In this document: piece by piece, positions 33,742-43,800 of the stretch | Numbering within the stretch: position 1 is the first letter of the stretch | How the letters are laid out: every line of letters starts with the position of its first letter | From: Chitinophagales bacterium | GTDB lineage: Bacteria; Bacteroidota; Bacteroidia; Chitinophagales; Chitinophagaceae | DNA: 64,000 nt | NCBI GenBank assembly: GCA_017303855.1 | Contig: JAFLBL010000001.1 | Span: forward strand, 563,978-627,977 | Reading direction: 5' to 3' | Notes under the pieces: generated by a model | Told to the model about the DNA's origin: nothing | The model's input: only the letters and a program-made list of their open reading frames with translations | Database searches by the model: none | Program-made: the position numbers and the translations under genes

Positions 33742-34392
33742 ATGCCTATCATCGCCCCCTCATTACTCGCTGCCAACTTCCTCCACCTCAGCAATGAATG
33801 TGAGATGCTGAATAAAAGTGAAGCGGACTGGTTTCACCTGGATGTGATGGACGGGCGCTTTGTACCGAATATCAGTTTCGGTCCGATGATCATTGAGTTT
33901 ATACGCAAAGCCACTACCAAGACCTGTGATGTGCACCTGATGATCGAAGAACCGGAGAAATATGCAGAAGAATTCAAAAAAGCAGGGGCCGATATACTCA
34001 CCGTTCATATAGAAGCCTGCCGCCACCTGCACCGGAATATTCAACAGATCAAATCACTGGGGATGAAGGCGGGCGTAGCCCTGAACCCCCATACACCGGT
34101 GGATAGCCTGGCGGATATACTGCACGAAATTGACCTGGTTTGCCTGATGAGTGTGAACCCGGGTTTTGGTGGTCAAAAATTCATTCCCTTTACCCTCGAG
34201 AAAATAAAGCAGCTGCGGAAGATGATCGATGATCGCGGTCTGAATGTACATATCGAGATCGATGGCGGGGTGACCCTGGAAAATGCCCAATCAATTCTTG
34301 ATGCCGGGGCCGATGTACTGGTGGCTGGCAGCACCGTCTTCAAAGCCACTGATCCGATCGGCATGATCCGTGATCTGAAGCAACTATCCTGA
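33742..34392 (+). CDS. rpe: Ribulose-phosphate 3-epimerase
   Basis: Cytoplasmic TIM-barrel enzyme of the pentose phosphate pathway interconverting ribulose-5-phosphate and xylulose-5-phosphate; 216 residues. Start at the ATG at 33742 (MPIIAPSLLAANFLHL); the frame upstream runs into the dispersed repeat and is not coding. Signatures: FHLDVMDGRFVPNISFGP with catalytic Asp and metal His, VHLMIEEP, MSVNPGFGGQKF and the C-terminal EIDGGVTLENA and GADVLVAGSTVF. A lipoprotein gene follows in the same direction after 22 bp. Confidence 0.96.
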   Translation: MPIIAPSLLAANFLHLSNECEMLNKSEADWFHLDVMDGRFVPNISFGPMIIEFIRKATTKTCDVHLMIEEPEKYAEEFKKAGADILTVHIEACRHLHRNIQQIKSLGMKAGVALNPHTPVDSLADILHEIDLVCLMSVNPGFGGQKFIPFTLEKIKQLRKMIDDRGLNVHIEIDGGVTLENAQSILDAGADVLVAGSTVFKATDPIGMIRDLKQLS

Positions 34393-34414
34393 TATTCCGG
34401 TTGTCAGAGTTTTT

Positions 34415-34882
34415 ATGCGTTATTTATTCAGCCTACTGATAGTGAGTTTACTGCTCTGCTCCTGTGGCTCTGTTCCCTGTGGCTCTGCAGAGCTGAATTT
34501 CCGGATCATTGGTTTTTCCCATTCAGAAACGGATACCATGATCATCCGCAAACTGAAAAAAAACACTACGGAAGTTATCAGTCGTGATGAATACAACCCC
34601 TCCAACCCGGTACAGTTTGTACATTTCAGCGATACGGCGATACTGGTAGCTTACCCGTCTGACGTATTGATGCGGAGCATCTATGATTATGAAATTGAAT
34701 TCCCATCCGCTAACCGGACCTTCCACATTACGGACATAAATGAGTATATCTCATATACTCAATCACGGGGCATTTTCAGTACTACCAAAGAGTATTGTAT
34801 GAATACAATTGCCAGTTGCCGGATTGACGGAACACTGGAAACGGTACTGCAATTCCCGAATACCCTGTATCTCAGAAAATAA
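34415..34882 (+). CDS. Hypothetical lipoprotein, 155 residues
   Basis: Unknown family. MRYLFSLLIVSLLLCSCGSV is a lipoprotein signal with lipobox LLCSC (Cys17). The rest is a beta-rich domain (LNFRIIGFSHSETDTMIIRKL; FVHFSDTAILVAYPSD) with two further Cys (CMNTIASC, near residue 128-135) that could pair. It sits 22 bp after rpe and 57 bp before the TonB receptor on the same strand, so co-transcription is possible, but no functional link is evident. Confidence 0.75.
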   Translation: MRYLFSLLIVSLLLCSCGSVPCGSAELNFRIIGFSHSETDTMIIRKLKKNTTEVISRDEYNPSNPVQFVHFSDTAILVAYPSDVLMRSIYDYEIEFPSANRTFHITDINEYISYTQSRGIFSTTKEYCMNTIASCRIDGTLETVLQFPNTLYLRK

Positions 34883-34939
34883 AGGACAGAACCCTTTTAC
34901 CTCCACTGAACTATTCGTATCTTGGCGTATCATTTTCTT

Positions 34940-37459
34940 ATGAAAATAAGCAACCGCCATTCCGGACTGACGATTCTCTTCCTGCTCCTGTCCCTGTTCT
35001 GTTTTTCCCAGAAAAAATACGCTTTTGTGTCCGGCAAAGTGGTGGATGAAAATGAAAACCCGTTGACCAAAGTATCTGTGGTCATGCTCGGACAATCCAA
35101 TGGCATCACCAGTAATGATTCCGGTTATTTCCGGATCCGCGTGGAAGCTAATAAAGCGTTTGCCCTTATTTTCAGTTATGCCGGACGCCGGGCCGAACAA
35201 AAGAATTTTCTGCTGAGTGAAGGAGAAGAAGAAACGGTAACGATACGGCTGGAAAAAAGTGAGAACACCTTGCAGGAAGTGATCGTGACCGATCAGCGCG
35301 ACCGCCGCGAAACCGGACTGATCCGCCCTAATCCCAAGACTATTCTCAACCTGCCTTCTGCCATCACCGGAGTAGAAAGCCTGATCAAAATATTTGTCGG
35401 TTCCAATAACGAACTGACTTCACAATACTCCGTACGCGGAGGCAGTTATGACGAGAACCTGATTTATGTAAACGATTTTGAAGTTTTCCGGCCTTATCTC
35501 GTACGAAGCGGCCAACAGGAAGGACTGAGTTTTATCAATCCGGAAATGGTCCGCAATATCAGTTTTTACAATGGAGGTTACCAGGCCCGTTATGGCGATA
35601 AAATGAGCTCTGTGCTGGACATTCAGTATAAACGTCCACGAAAATCAGGAGGTTCCGCCTATATCGGGATTCTTGAACAGGGACTGCAACTGGAAGGCGC
35701 CACCAAGAATAATAAATTCAGTTACCTGCTTGGTGCCCGTAACCGGAGCAACCGCAACCTGCTGAGCCGGCAGGACACCAAGGGGAATTATGTACCTTCT
35801 TCCGCCGATTTCCAGGCATTGCTGAGTTATCAGTTCAATCCGAAATGGACAGCCGAACTGCTCAGTAATATGTCACAGACGAAATTCACTTTAATTCCCC
35901 AATTCAGTCAGCTCACCACTTCCGTGTTCTCCCCGATTTACAGTGCCACACTCGGTGTAGACATTTTTTTCCAGGGTCGTGAAAAAGATCAGTACCAGAC
36001 CAATATGCTGGGGTTCTCGCTCATCAATCAGCCAACAAAAAAACTCCGGTTGAAATGGATGGCTTCCCGTTTTTCCAACGATGAATCTGAAAATATTGAC
36101 ATCACCGGCGCTTATCTTTTTGGCGACCGGGACTTTGATAAACGCAATCCCACCTACGGACTGATCGTAAATCCGCTGGGGGCGGGTGTGTACCAGAACT
36201 GGGCCCGGAATGAACTGAATATCCGCAACTGGAATATCTCGCATAAAGGCAATTATGATCTGGGTAAACATGCCTGGCAATGGGGACTTGGTTTTGATAA
36301 AAGCACCATAGATGATAAACTCAATGAATGGGAGTTTCAGGATTCCGCAGGGTATGCCCTGCCCTATCAGCCCAATCTGCTGCAATTGAGTAAGGTTATA
36401 AAATCGAATGCGGCTCTTGACATCAATAAATTTTCCGGGTATATACAGGATAATCTTTTATTGGGCGATTCTGCACATTCATTCACGGTTACTGCCGGAC
36501 TACGTTTCAATTACAATTCACTCAACCAGGAATTTTTATTGTCGCCCCGTTTAGGCGCCAGCTGGAAACCTTCATCAAAAAAAGATATTATTTACAGGCT
36601 TGCCCTAGGTGCCTATCACCAGCCGCCCTTTTACCGTGAACTACGCCGTTATGACGGCACGGTGAATACGGCATTAAAGGCGCAGAAGAGCTGGCAGGCC
36701 GTTGGAGGTTTTGATTATAATTTCATCGGGCTGAATAACCGCCCTATGCGCTGGACCACAGAAGCCTACTATAAGCGGATGAGTGATGTGGTACCCTACG
36801 ATGTGGATAATGTACGGATCCGCTATTTCGGGGAAAATGTGGCCAATGCCTGGGCCTCCGGTATTGAAATGCGGCTGCACGGAGAACTGGTTCCGGATGC
36901 GGAGAGCTGGATCAGTATGGGTATCATGAAGACGGCGGAAAATATCAATGATGACCATTATTACCGGTATAAAAATGCGGCCGGTGAATTTATTACCGCC
37001 CAGAGTTCAGACCAGGTGGTAACCGACAGTACCCGCTTTGATGTGGGCTGGTTACGTCGTCCTACAGACAGAAGGATCACATTTGGCATGTTCTTCCAGG
37101 ACTACCTGCCGACCAATAAAAATTTTAAAATGTTCCTGAACCTGCTTTATGGCAGTAATCTCCCGTACAATATTCCCGGTGCCGTCAAGTACCGGAATGC
37201 CGCGGTCATTGAACCTTATATCCGTGCCGATATTGGGTTCAGCGCATTATTAGTGGATGACGATAAAAGTAAACGCCGCAGCCACTCCCCGTTCCGGAAT
37301 TTTGACAATATCTGGGCCAGCCTTGAAATCTTCAATATCATTGACCGGTCAAATATAATTTCCTACCTGTTTGTAAAAGATTTTTCCAATACGGTTTACC
37401 TGATGCCGAACCGGCTTACACCCCGGTTACTGAACTTTAAGATCATTGCCCGTTGGTAA
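34940..37459 (+). CDS. TonB-dependent receptor
   Basis: 839-residue outer-membrane gated channel. ATG at 34940 (MKISNRHSGLTILFLLLSLF, signal peptide ending CFSQ). A carboxypeptidase-like regulatory domain (about 25-105: FVSGKVVDENENPLTKVSVVM) precedes the plug domain (about 105-225: EVIVTDQRDRRETGL; SQYSVRGGSYDENLIYVNDFEVF), and the rest is a 22-strand barrel ending in FKIIARW with the terminal aromatic. There is no SusD partner in the window, so the substrate is not inferable; siderophore or cobalamin are alternatives to glycans. Confidence 0.93.
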   Translation: MKISNRHSGLTILFLLLSLFCFSQKKYAFVSGKVVDENENPLTKVSVVMLGQSNGITSNDSGYFRIRVEANKAFALIFSYAGRRAEQKNFLLSEGEEETVTIRLEKSENTLQEVIVTDQRDRRETGLIRPNPKTILNLPSAITGVESLIKIFVGSNNELTSQYSVRGGSYDENLIYVNDFEVFRPYLVRSGQQEGLSFINPEMVRNISFYNGGYQARYGDKMSSVLDIQYKRPRKSGGSAYIGILEQGLQLEGATKNNKFSYLLGARNRSNRNLLSRQDTKGNYVPSSADFQALLSYQFNPKWTAELLSNMSQTKFTLIPQFSQLTTSVFSPIYSATLGVDIFFQGREKDQYQTNMLGFSLINQPTKKLRLKWMASRFSNDESENIDITGAYLFGDRDFDKRNPTYGLIVNPLGAGVYQNWARNELNIRNWNISHKGNYDLGKHAWQWGLGFDKSTIDDKLNEWEFQDSAGYALPYQPNLLQLSKVIKSNAALDINKFSGYIQDNLLLGDSAHSFTVTAGLRFNYNSLNQEFLLSPRLGASWKPSSKKDIIYRLALGAYHQPPFYRELRRYDGTVNTALKAQKSWQAVGGFDYNFIGLNNRPMRWTTEAYYKRMSDVVPYDVDNVRIRYFGENVANAWASGIEMRLHGELVPDAESWISMGIMKTAENINDDHYYRYKNAAGEFITAQSSDQVVTDSTRFDVGWLRRPTDRRITFGMFFQDYLPTNKNFKMFLNLLYGSNLPYNIPGAVKYRNAAVIEPYIRADIGFSALLVDDDKSKRRSHSPFRNFDNIWASLEIFNIIDRSNIISYLFVKDFSNTVYLMPNRLTPRLLNFKIIARW

Positions 37460-37571
37460 TTGATCAGATTCAACTACAAGAGCTACGTATGGCTACGTAC
37501 TCCCATAAAATATTAACCCTGAAATTCCTGATAAAGTTGGCCGGTTGTTCTGCATACCCGGTGGCGCATTG

Positions 37572-37697
37572 TAGATTTGTGACGGACGAAAATTCAATAT
37601 CTCTGAAAAAATGGCCCCCGTATCCTCTGTATCAATCAACTTCTAAACAGCTTCAGGGACCATATTACCAACCCGGCCTCGGCCGGGTTTTTTGTTT
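37572..37697 (+). ncRNA. Orphan transcription unit of about 110 nt (sRNA or leader candidate)
   Basis: A promoter box TAGATTTG (37572-37579, consensus TAnnTTTG) and a strong terminator (37670-37697) frame about 110 nt with no gene of normal size. It contains an 11-codon ORF at 37611-37646, MAPVSSVSINF. The -33 element is weak. No Rfam-like class is recognised. It may be a small RNA or the leader of the next gene. Confidence 0.4.
37670..37697 (+). terminator. Intrinsic terminator of the orphan unit
   Basis: Perfect 9-bp stem AACCCGGCC / GGCCGGGTT with a 2-nt loop and T6 run. Confidence 0.9.
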
Positions 37698-37769
37698 TAA
37701 AAACCGCCCTTTAAAAAATTTCCGGAGAAAGCTGACGGTTTAAATATTTTTGAATAAACAGCGCATCAG

Positions 37770-38165
37770 ATGAAAAGAGCTTACCTGGCCATCAGTTATG
37801 CAGGCAGACATCGTTTAGCCGATGAACTGGAAATTATTTGCCGCACGTTGACTGCGGGAAACATTGTCCCTTTCGTATTTGTGGACCACTTTACGTTTCA
37901 ACCGGAAGAAGAAAGCGCCATGATGCAACAGGCCATGAAAGAAATTGAGCAGTCCGACATCCTGATCGCCGCGGCGTCCGAAAAAGCCATCGGCATTGGC
38001 ATTGAAGCCGGATATGGCAAAGCAAAAGGGAAACCGGTGATCTATATCCGAAATGAAGCCGCTCCGCATTCCACCACCCTCGCCGGCCTCAGTGATGATC
38101 GTATCATCTACGCAACCTTTACTGATTTAGCTAATAAGCTATCAGGAATAATTTGCAAATACTGA
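37770..38165 (+). CDS. Nucleoside 2-deoxyribosyltransferase-like protein
   Basis: 131 residues, cytoplasmic, Rossmann-like fold of the nucleoside 2-deoxyribosyltransferase/DNPH1 superfamily. Seen: MKRAYLAISYAGRHRLADELEI (start of strand 1), the SDILIAAASEKAIGIGIEAGYGKAKGKPVIYI segment containing the conserved G-x-E-x-G motif around residues 71-76, and a final helix. Enzymes of this group cleave or transfer the base of (deoxy)nucleosides, a salvage or housecleaning role. The gene starts 73 bp after the orphan terminator. Substrate is not certain. Confidence 0.82.
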   Translation: MKRAYLAISYAGRHRLADELEIICRTLTAGNIVPFVFVDHFTFQPEEESAMMQQAMKEIEQSDILIAAASEKAIGIGIEAGYGKAKGKPVIYIRNEAAPHSTTLAGLSDDRIIYATFTDLANKLSGIICKY

Positions 38166-38171
38166 TTTTCT

Positions 38172-38205
38172 AAAAAAAAAGCGCATTCTCTTTTGACTGA
38201 TGCGG
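38172..38205 (-). terminator. Weak intrinsic terminator for the DUF5686 gene
   Basis: Minus-strand stem CGCAT / ATGCG with a long loop followed by T9. It sits 24 bp after the 38229 stop; a GTTAGTA-type repeat (38208-38224) lies between. Confidence 0.5.
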
Positions 38206-38228
38206 CTACTAACTACTAACTGATTTAA

Positions 38229-40682
38229 TCATCGCCATTTATTTTTAAACCTGTCCCAGGTCGTTAATCCAATCTTTACCTGTATAGGATTGTTGAATTT
38301 ATTCGCGGCCGAGCCCACAACATATACACCGAGTTTTACCCTGGCCAGCGGGTTAAAGGGCCATTTAATCACCCGTTCCAGTCCGGCAAAGAATTCTACA
38401 TAACGCAAAGCCCTTTCCTTGGTGAACAGGAAACCGCCACCGGCTATTTCCTGGAGTTTCAGTTTTTTAAGGAATGGAATTTTATTGATCAGTGCCCCGT
38501 TAAATTCATGTACCAGGTTGCCCTGGTAATATCGGTCGAAGACCGGGAATGTGGAATCGAGTGCCTGGAAGGATTTGGTTGGATTCTGAAAGAATAACGG
38601 ATCACCCTGGCGCATGAATTTAAAGTCGACAATGCGCAGATCCTTCGTATTTAAAAAATCGCCGGTCTTTATAATGTAAGAGGTATTTCCCAGTACCCCC
38701 AGGTTGATATGATGCTCAAGCCCGAACTCGAGATAGTCGAAATTAATTTCACTTTTAAACAGTCCCGGTATCCCCTTTTTCCAGATCACATAAAAAGTAG
38801 GCCATTTTGAACCGAGGATAATTTTTTCCCGGGGCTCCCGGATATATTTCTGTGCCGGGGTGATGTACAGGCGGATATCGTTATATGTGGCATTATACGG
38901 TTCAAAATCCACCGGCGGATCATTGGGTATGCCGAAAATACTGTCGGCATTGTTTCCCACTTTATAATCCGCCACTGAACGACGGAAAGCTACTTCCACT
39001 TTATTCATGAGTGTGACCCCGTTGAATAACTCCAGTTCGTGTGTGCCTTCCAGTGAATTATTCAGGTAGATATTACTTCGTTTGAGCACATTTACCCAGG
39101 CATCACCGGGATAGATAAATTCAAAATTGCGGCCGGCGGTAATGTGGAATTTTCCCTGGTTAAACGGATTGTATTTTCTGCGTAAGCCGATGGTTCCGTT
39201 CAGGTCCTTATTCCGGAAGCCATAACTCAGATCGGTTTCGATTTCCAGGTTTTTCCGTGACGGGTACGTTTTCCTGTATGCACCGGCCAGTTTCAGCCTT
39301 GCACCACCAAAAGCAATCGGCTGAATCAGGGAAGTAACCGGAGGCAGAATCCACATCCGTTCTTTTCTGTGATCATTGAAAGTCTGACCGAAAATCAGCA
39401 TTTTGGTCCAGGTAATACGGTTCAGTATCCGGTCCATCGAATCCAGGTAAGACTCACTACGCATGTATTTATAGATACTGTCCTGGTACCTGGCATACTT
39501 GGCCTGCTGCACCGATAAGGGCTCCGTTCTTACGAGTTGCCAGAACAACGAATCCTTTTCATAGGCTTGCTGGGTGGTCGTGCTGACTTCATTTCCAAAA
39601 TGTCCTTTTCTGAAATTTTTGAGCAGCTCATACCCGGAATAGACGGCAATCGTTTCTCCATACCGGCGCCCGCCCTTTACTTTAGTATAGTAATTAAATT
39701 GCTGCCGGGTGATCATCCGGGCACTGTCCCCTACTTTCCCATACTCCTGCTTTACTTCCATGTAATCAAATTCCGGCATATGGGCGGAAGGAATCCTGAA
39801 CTCGCTGCTAAATACGATCCATGTACTGTCCTGTATCCTGATCTCTCCTTCAATGGTGGCATTACTTAACTGCCGGGGGCGTATAGCGATGGTATAGATC
39901 TTTGGTTTGACCGTCCGGTCGATTTTAATGGTCTTGAATTTATAGGCCATCAGTCCGCTGTAACTTAATGGCGAGACGAACGGAATTTTAGATACAGGAG
40001 GCGCCTGGATCATATTATTAAACATGTAAAAATCCCCGTCCGTCGTAGTCAGGTAAAACAGGCTTTCGTCATGCCCGCCCCGCTTGTTAACCCCCAGTCT
40101 TTCTTCCCGGATTTGCCCCCCGTTGCTTTTATCCAGGTGCAGGGAGACTTCCGTCATGGACATCCCTTCAAAATTTTCGCGGGGTACGCTATCGGTTTCA
40201 TCCGGTTTGTGTCGTTTCACCACGCCGGAATCCAGTTGAAAAGCGCGGATATAAACATTACAGGAGTAAGAACCAATCGCATTCAAAATAGGTTCCTTGG
40301 TCCGGATCACATTCCGGATCAGTTCTTCCGCCCGGTCACGGGTTTTCACTTTCAGAATCACTTCCCCAAGACTGGCCGTTTCATCAATTTCCATCATTAC
40401 ATTCTCCGTAATATCTTCATTATTGATATAGAAAGTAACGACACGGGTTTTAAAACCCACCATACTGACAACCAGGTCATATTTTCCCCGCTCCAGGTAG
40501 AAGGAATAGGAGCCGTCATCTTTGGTAATCGTGCCTTTGCGGAGTTCTTTTACCTCCACACTGGCCAGCTGAAGCGGCTCCTTCTTATTATCCATCACGA
40601 TACCGGATACTTTATAGAGCTGTGCCTGCGTCAGTGTAGCGGCACATAATAAAAGAGACAGAAAGAAATATTTCACGCGCAT
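38229..40682 (-). CDS. DUF5686 / carboxypeptidase-like outer-membrane protein
   Basis: 817-residue protein with signal peptide (MRVKYFFLSLLLCAATLTQA) followed by a carboxypeptidase-like regulatory domain (about 23-100: YKVSGIVMDNKKEPLQLASVEVKEL) and then the large DUF5686 body ending in a barrel-like C-terminal part. I use the ATG at 40682; an ATG at 40697 adds five residues. Family members are widespread in Bacteroidota and often annotated as outer-membrane proteins of unknown function. It is convergent with the preceding deoxyribosyltransferase gene. A TonB plug domain is not seen, unlike the receptors elsewhere in the window. Confidence 0.85.
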   Translation of the reverse strand: MRVKYFFLSLLLCAATLTQAQLYKVSGIVMDNKKEPLQLASVEVKELRKGTITKDDGSYSFYLERGKYDLVVSMVGFKTRVVTFYINNEDITENVMMEIDETASLGEVILKVKTRDRAEELIRNVIRTKEPILNAIGSYSCNVYIRAFQLDSGVVKRHKPDETDSVPRENFEGMSMTEVSLHLDKSNGGQIREERLGVNKRGGHDESLFYLTTTDGDFYMFNNMIQAPPVSKIPFVSPLSYSGLMAYKFKTIKIDRTVKPKIYTIAIRPRQLSNATIEGEIRIQDSTWIVFSSEFRIPSAHMPEFDYMEVKQEYGKVGDSARMITRQQFNYYTKVKGGRRYGETIAVYSGYELLKNFRKGHFGNEVSTTTQQAYEKDSLFWQLVRTEPLSVQQAKYARYQDSIYKYMRSESYLDSMDRILNRITWTKMLIFGQTFNDHRKERMWILPPVTSLIQPIAFGGARLKLAGAYRKTYPSRKNLEIETDLSYGFRNKDLNGTIGLRRKYNPFNQGKFHITAGRNFEFIYPGDAWVNVLKRSNIYLNNSLEGTHELELFNGVTLMNKVEVAFRRSVADYKVGNNADSIFGIPNDPPVDFEPYNATYNDIRLYITPAQKYIREPREKIILGSKWPTFYVIWKKGIPGLFKSEINFDYLEFGLEHHINLGVLGNTSYIIKTGDFLNTKDLRIVDFKFMRQGDPLFFQNPTKSFQALDSTFPVFDRYYQGNLVHEFNGALINKIPFLKKLKLQEIAGGGFLFTKERALRYVEFFAGLERVIKWPFNPLARVKLGVYVVGSAANKFNNPIQVKIGLTTWDRFKNKWR

Positions 40683-40826
40683 TTCCAGGGTCAGCATTTC
40701 AGGTTTAAGCACAAATGTTGTAAATATGACCGGCAAATACCGGCTTGCGTGGCATATTTAATTTTATTTAACAGGAAAACCAAGCCGGGCTATACGGTGC
40801 AAAAATAGCTATTTTACCGGCGCCGG

Positions 40827-43800
40827 TCAAAGCGGCATGGATACCGTTAGTGTAAATCCTTCACCAGGAAATGTTAGTATGTCGATTGTGCCTCCGTAAA
40901 TACTGAGCCTTCCCTTCATATTCCGGATACCGATTCCGTCCGTTGTTTTTCCGGGATCCATCCCACGGCCGTTATCGCTGATTATAAGTATTGCCTGCTG
41001 GCGCTTAAACGAGAGGGTCAGCCTGACCTCGGAAGCCTGTGCATATTTGATAATATTCGTACACTGTTCCTGGGCGATACGGTAGAGTGTAATTTTTCGT
41101 TTTTCATCAAGCAATTCATCCCGGAAACCTTTACTGCTGAATTTTACTTTAACGGGTTGCTGGTAAAACATTTCTCTTGCCAGCCCGTGCAGTTGCTTAG
41201 GAAGGCTGAGCAACTTCAGATCTGGAGTTGCCAGGGAATGCGACAATTTCCGGTTTTCCTGAATAGCATGTTCAATATTCAGGATACTGTTGTCCAGCAC
41301 TTCTCTATGACGGACCGGATCCTCCGCCACAACAGATAACAACAGTTTGGTGCCCACCAAAATCTGATTAACATTATCATGCAACTCCTGGCCCAGAAAA
41401 TTTCGTTCTTTTTCCTGTGCATCCAGTGCCGTTTCCGTGATATGAATCTGTTCCAGCCGTTGCTGCTCACTTAACTCATCTTCCAGTCTTTTCTTTTCAG
41501 TTATATCCGACCGGATGGCCAGGTACTGATACGGTTTCCCTGTTTCATCCAGAAAAGGAACAATCGTGGTGTCCGCCCAGTGCAACTGTCCGTCTTTTGA
41601 TTTATTGCACACTTCCGCCCGCAACACTTTCCCTTTGTTAATATGGCTCCAGAAATCCTTCCAGAAATTATCGTCATGTTGTTTCGAATTCAGGATACGG
41701 TGATTGACGCCGATAATCTCTTCCTTGGCATAGCCATACAATTTCACAAAATTATCGTTCACATAGGTTATATTACCTGAAGGATCTGAAAACGACACGA
41801 TGGTGGACTGGTCTATAGCATACTTATAGTCTGATATCTCGCGGATGCTTTGCTGTAAAGCCGCTTCTGCTTTTTTCCGGTCCGTTATATCCCGCCAGAT
41901 CGTATAAAACAACTGATGCCCCTTAACCAGGATCGGTGTAAGCATTACGTCCACCGGGAATACTGTTCCGTCGGCTTTCAGATGCATCCATTCAAACCGG
42001 TTATAGCCTTTGGCCAGGGCTTCATTAATCAGCCTTTTCGCCTTTACGGTTGACAATTCCCCATCCGGCTGCCGGCGGGGTGACAGCTTCCATGGTGGCT
42101 GGAAAAGAAATTCCTCGCGGTTAGTATAACCCAGCAGACGCACGGTTGCGTCATTGCAGTCGATAAATTTTTTCCCATCAAGAAGCAATATTGCTTCCGA
42201 AGATTCATGGAACAACCGGTTAAATGCCACTTCACTTTCCACCAGCTCCTGTTGCGTTTTTTTCAATTTTGAAATATCAGTGGCAATGCCCGCCACACAG
42301 GCTTCCCCCTCATACATGATGGCCATTGAATTGATGTAAACAGGTACTTTCTTTTTCTGCTTTGTCAGTAACTGCAGTTCAATACCCGGCAACTTTTCAT
42401 GGAACAACTGGTTAATGCGCTTTTGAATTTTTTCCCTTTCATCCGTATCATAAAAATCAAACAGGTGCATGCGTTTAATTTCCCGGGCACTGTACCCGCT
42501 TATATTTTCCAGGTTTTTATTCCAGCGCAAAAAGCGGCCTTCACGGGTATACAGGTAAAATATACCGGGCATTTTTTCAATCAGGGAATCGGAGAGGTTC
42601 TTCTCGAAATTCAGTTTATCTTCTGCCAGTTTTTGAATGGTTATATCCCTGAAATTTATAGTAACGGCTTCCACGTGCTCAATATGCAGCAGATTGGAAA
42701 ATGTGCTCTCAATCGTATGCCAGGTGCCATCCTTATACAAAAAGCGATAAACGGCTGTGATCACTTTTCCGGGAACCTGCATCAGGTCAAGTAAACGGGG
42801 CATCAGCGCCGGCAAATCATCCGGATGGGTATAGTTTACCGGATCTTCTCCGATCAGTTCATCTTCCTGGTAACCAGAAATACGTCGTGCCGAATCGCTG
42901 GCAAAAGCAAACCGCAGTTTTTTATCCAGCAATACAATTCCGCTGGGAGAATGCTGGGTTATTTCCCGGAACAGGGTTTCGCTTTTCTTAAGTTTTTGTT
43001 GCGCTTGTCTTCTGCGGCTGATATCAATAAACGATCCAAAAAGACAGACCGGCTCCCCGTTTTTATCCCGGATCAGGTTCGCATTGAATTCAATCGGGAA
43101 AACAGAGCCATCCACCCGTATGGCCAGATCTTCGCCACTGGCTGAATCAGCCGAACGCAGCAATTCAAGGGTATGATAAATACCCTCCCCGTAAAATACG
43201 TCCGTGAGTTTTTTGCCGATTAACTGGCTTTTGTCACCGGCACCCCACATCCTGACGATCGCCGCATTTACATACGTGATTGTGCCATACATATCCGCCA
43301 TTCCAATACCGCTGATGGTGGACTCCATCGCTGCTTCTTTCAACTGCAACTCTTTTTCGCGGCTGATCCTGTCCGTTAAATGTTCATGTACCCCGATAAT
43401 CCGGAGGGCACGGCCATTGTCATCTCTTCCGCTTACATTACCCGTAAACCGAAACCATTTCACCTCGCCACTTTTGCATATCACCCGGAATGTGGCATCA
43501 AATGAAGGTTCTTTTCCTTTCAGAGTATTGACAAATTTCTCCAGCACAACCGGCTTATCCTCCCCTGCAATGGCCTGTAACCAGAAATCGGGATTTTCGA
43601 GATTGGTCTCATTAAGATAGCCGGTTTGTTCTCTTGTCTTTTCAGAAATAAATGCCGTATTCTTTTCAAAATTCATTTCCCAAACACCCAGCTCACTTTT
43701 ATCCAATGCCAGTTTCCAACGCAGTTCATTTTCCCGTATCGCCGTTTCCGTCTGTTTCCTGGCCGTTATATCCCGGGCTATAATCAGCAACCGGTCACCC

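Noticed and set aside
37453..37743. Open frame of 96 codons after the TonB receptor
   Set aside because: It overlaps a clear promoter box and terminator, has no family resemblance and reads through a hairpin; treated as the orphan transcription unit rather than a gene.
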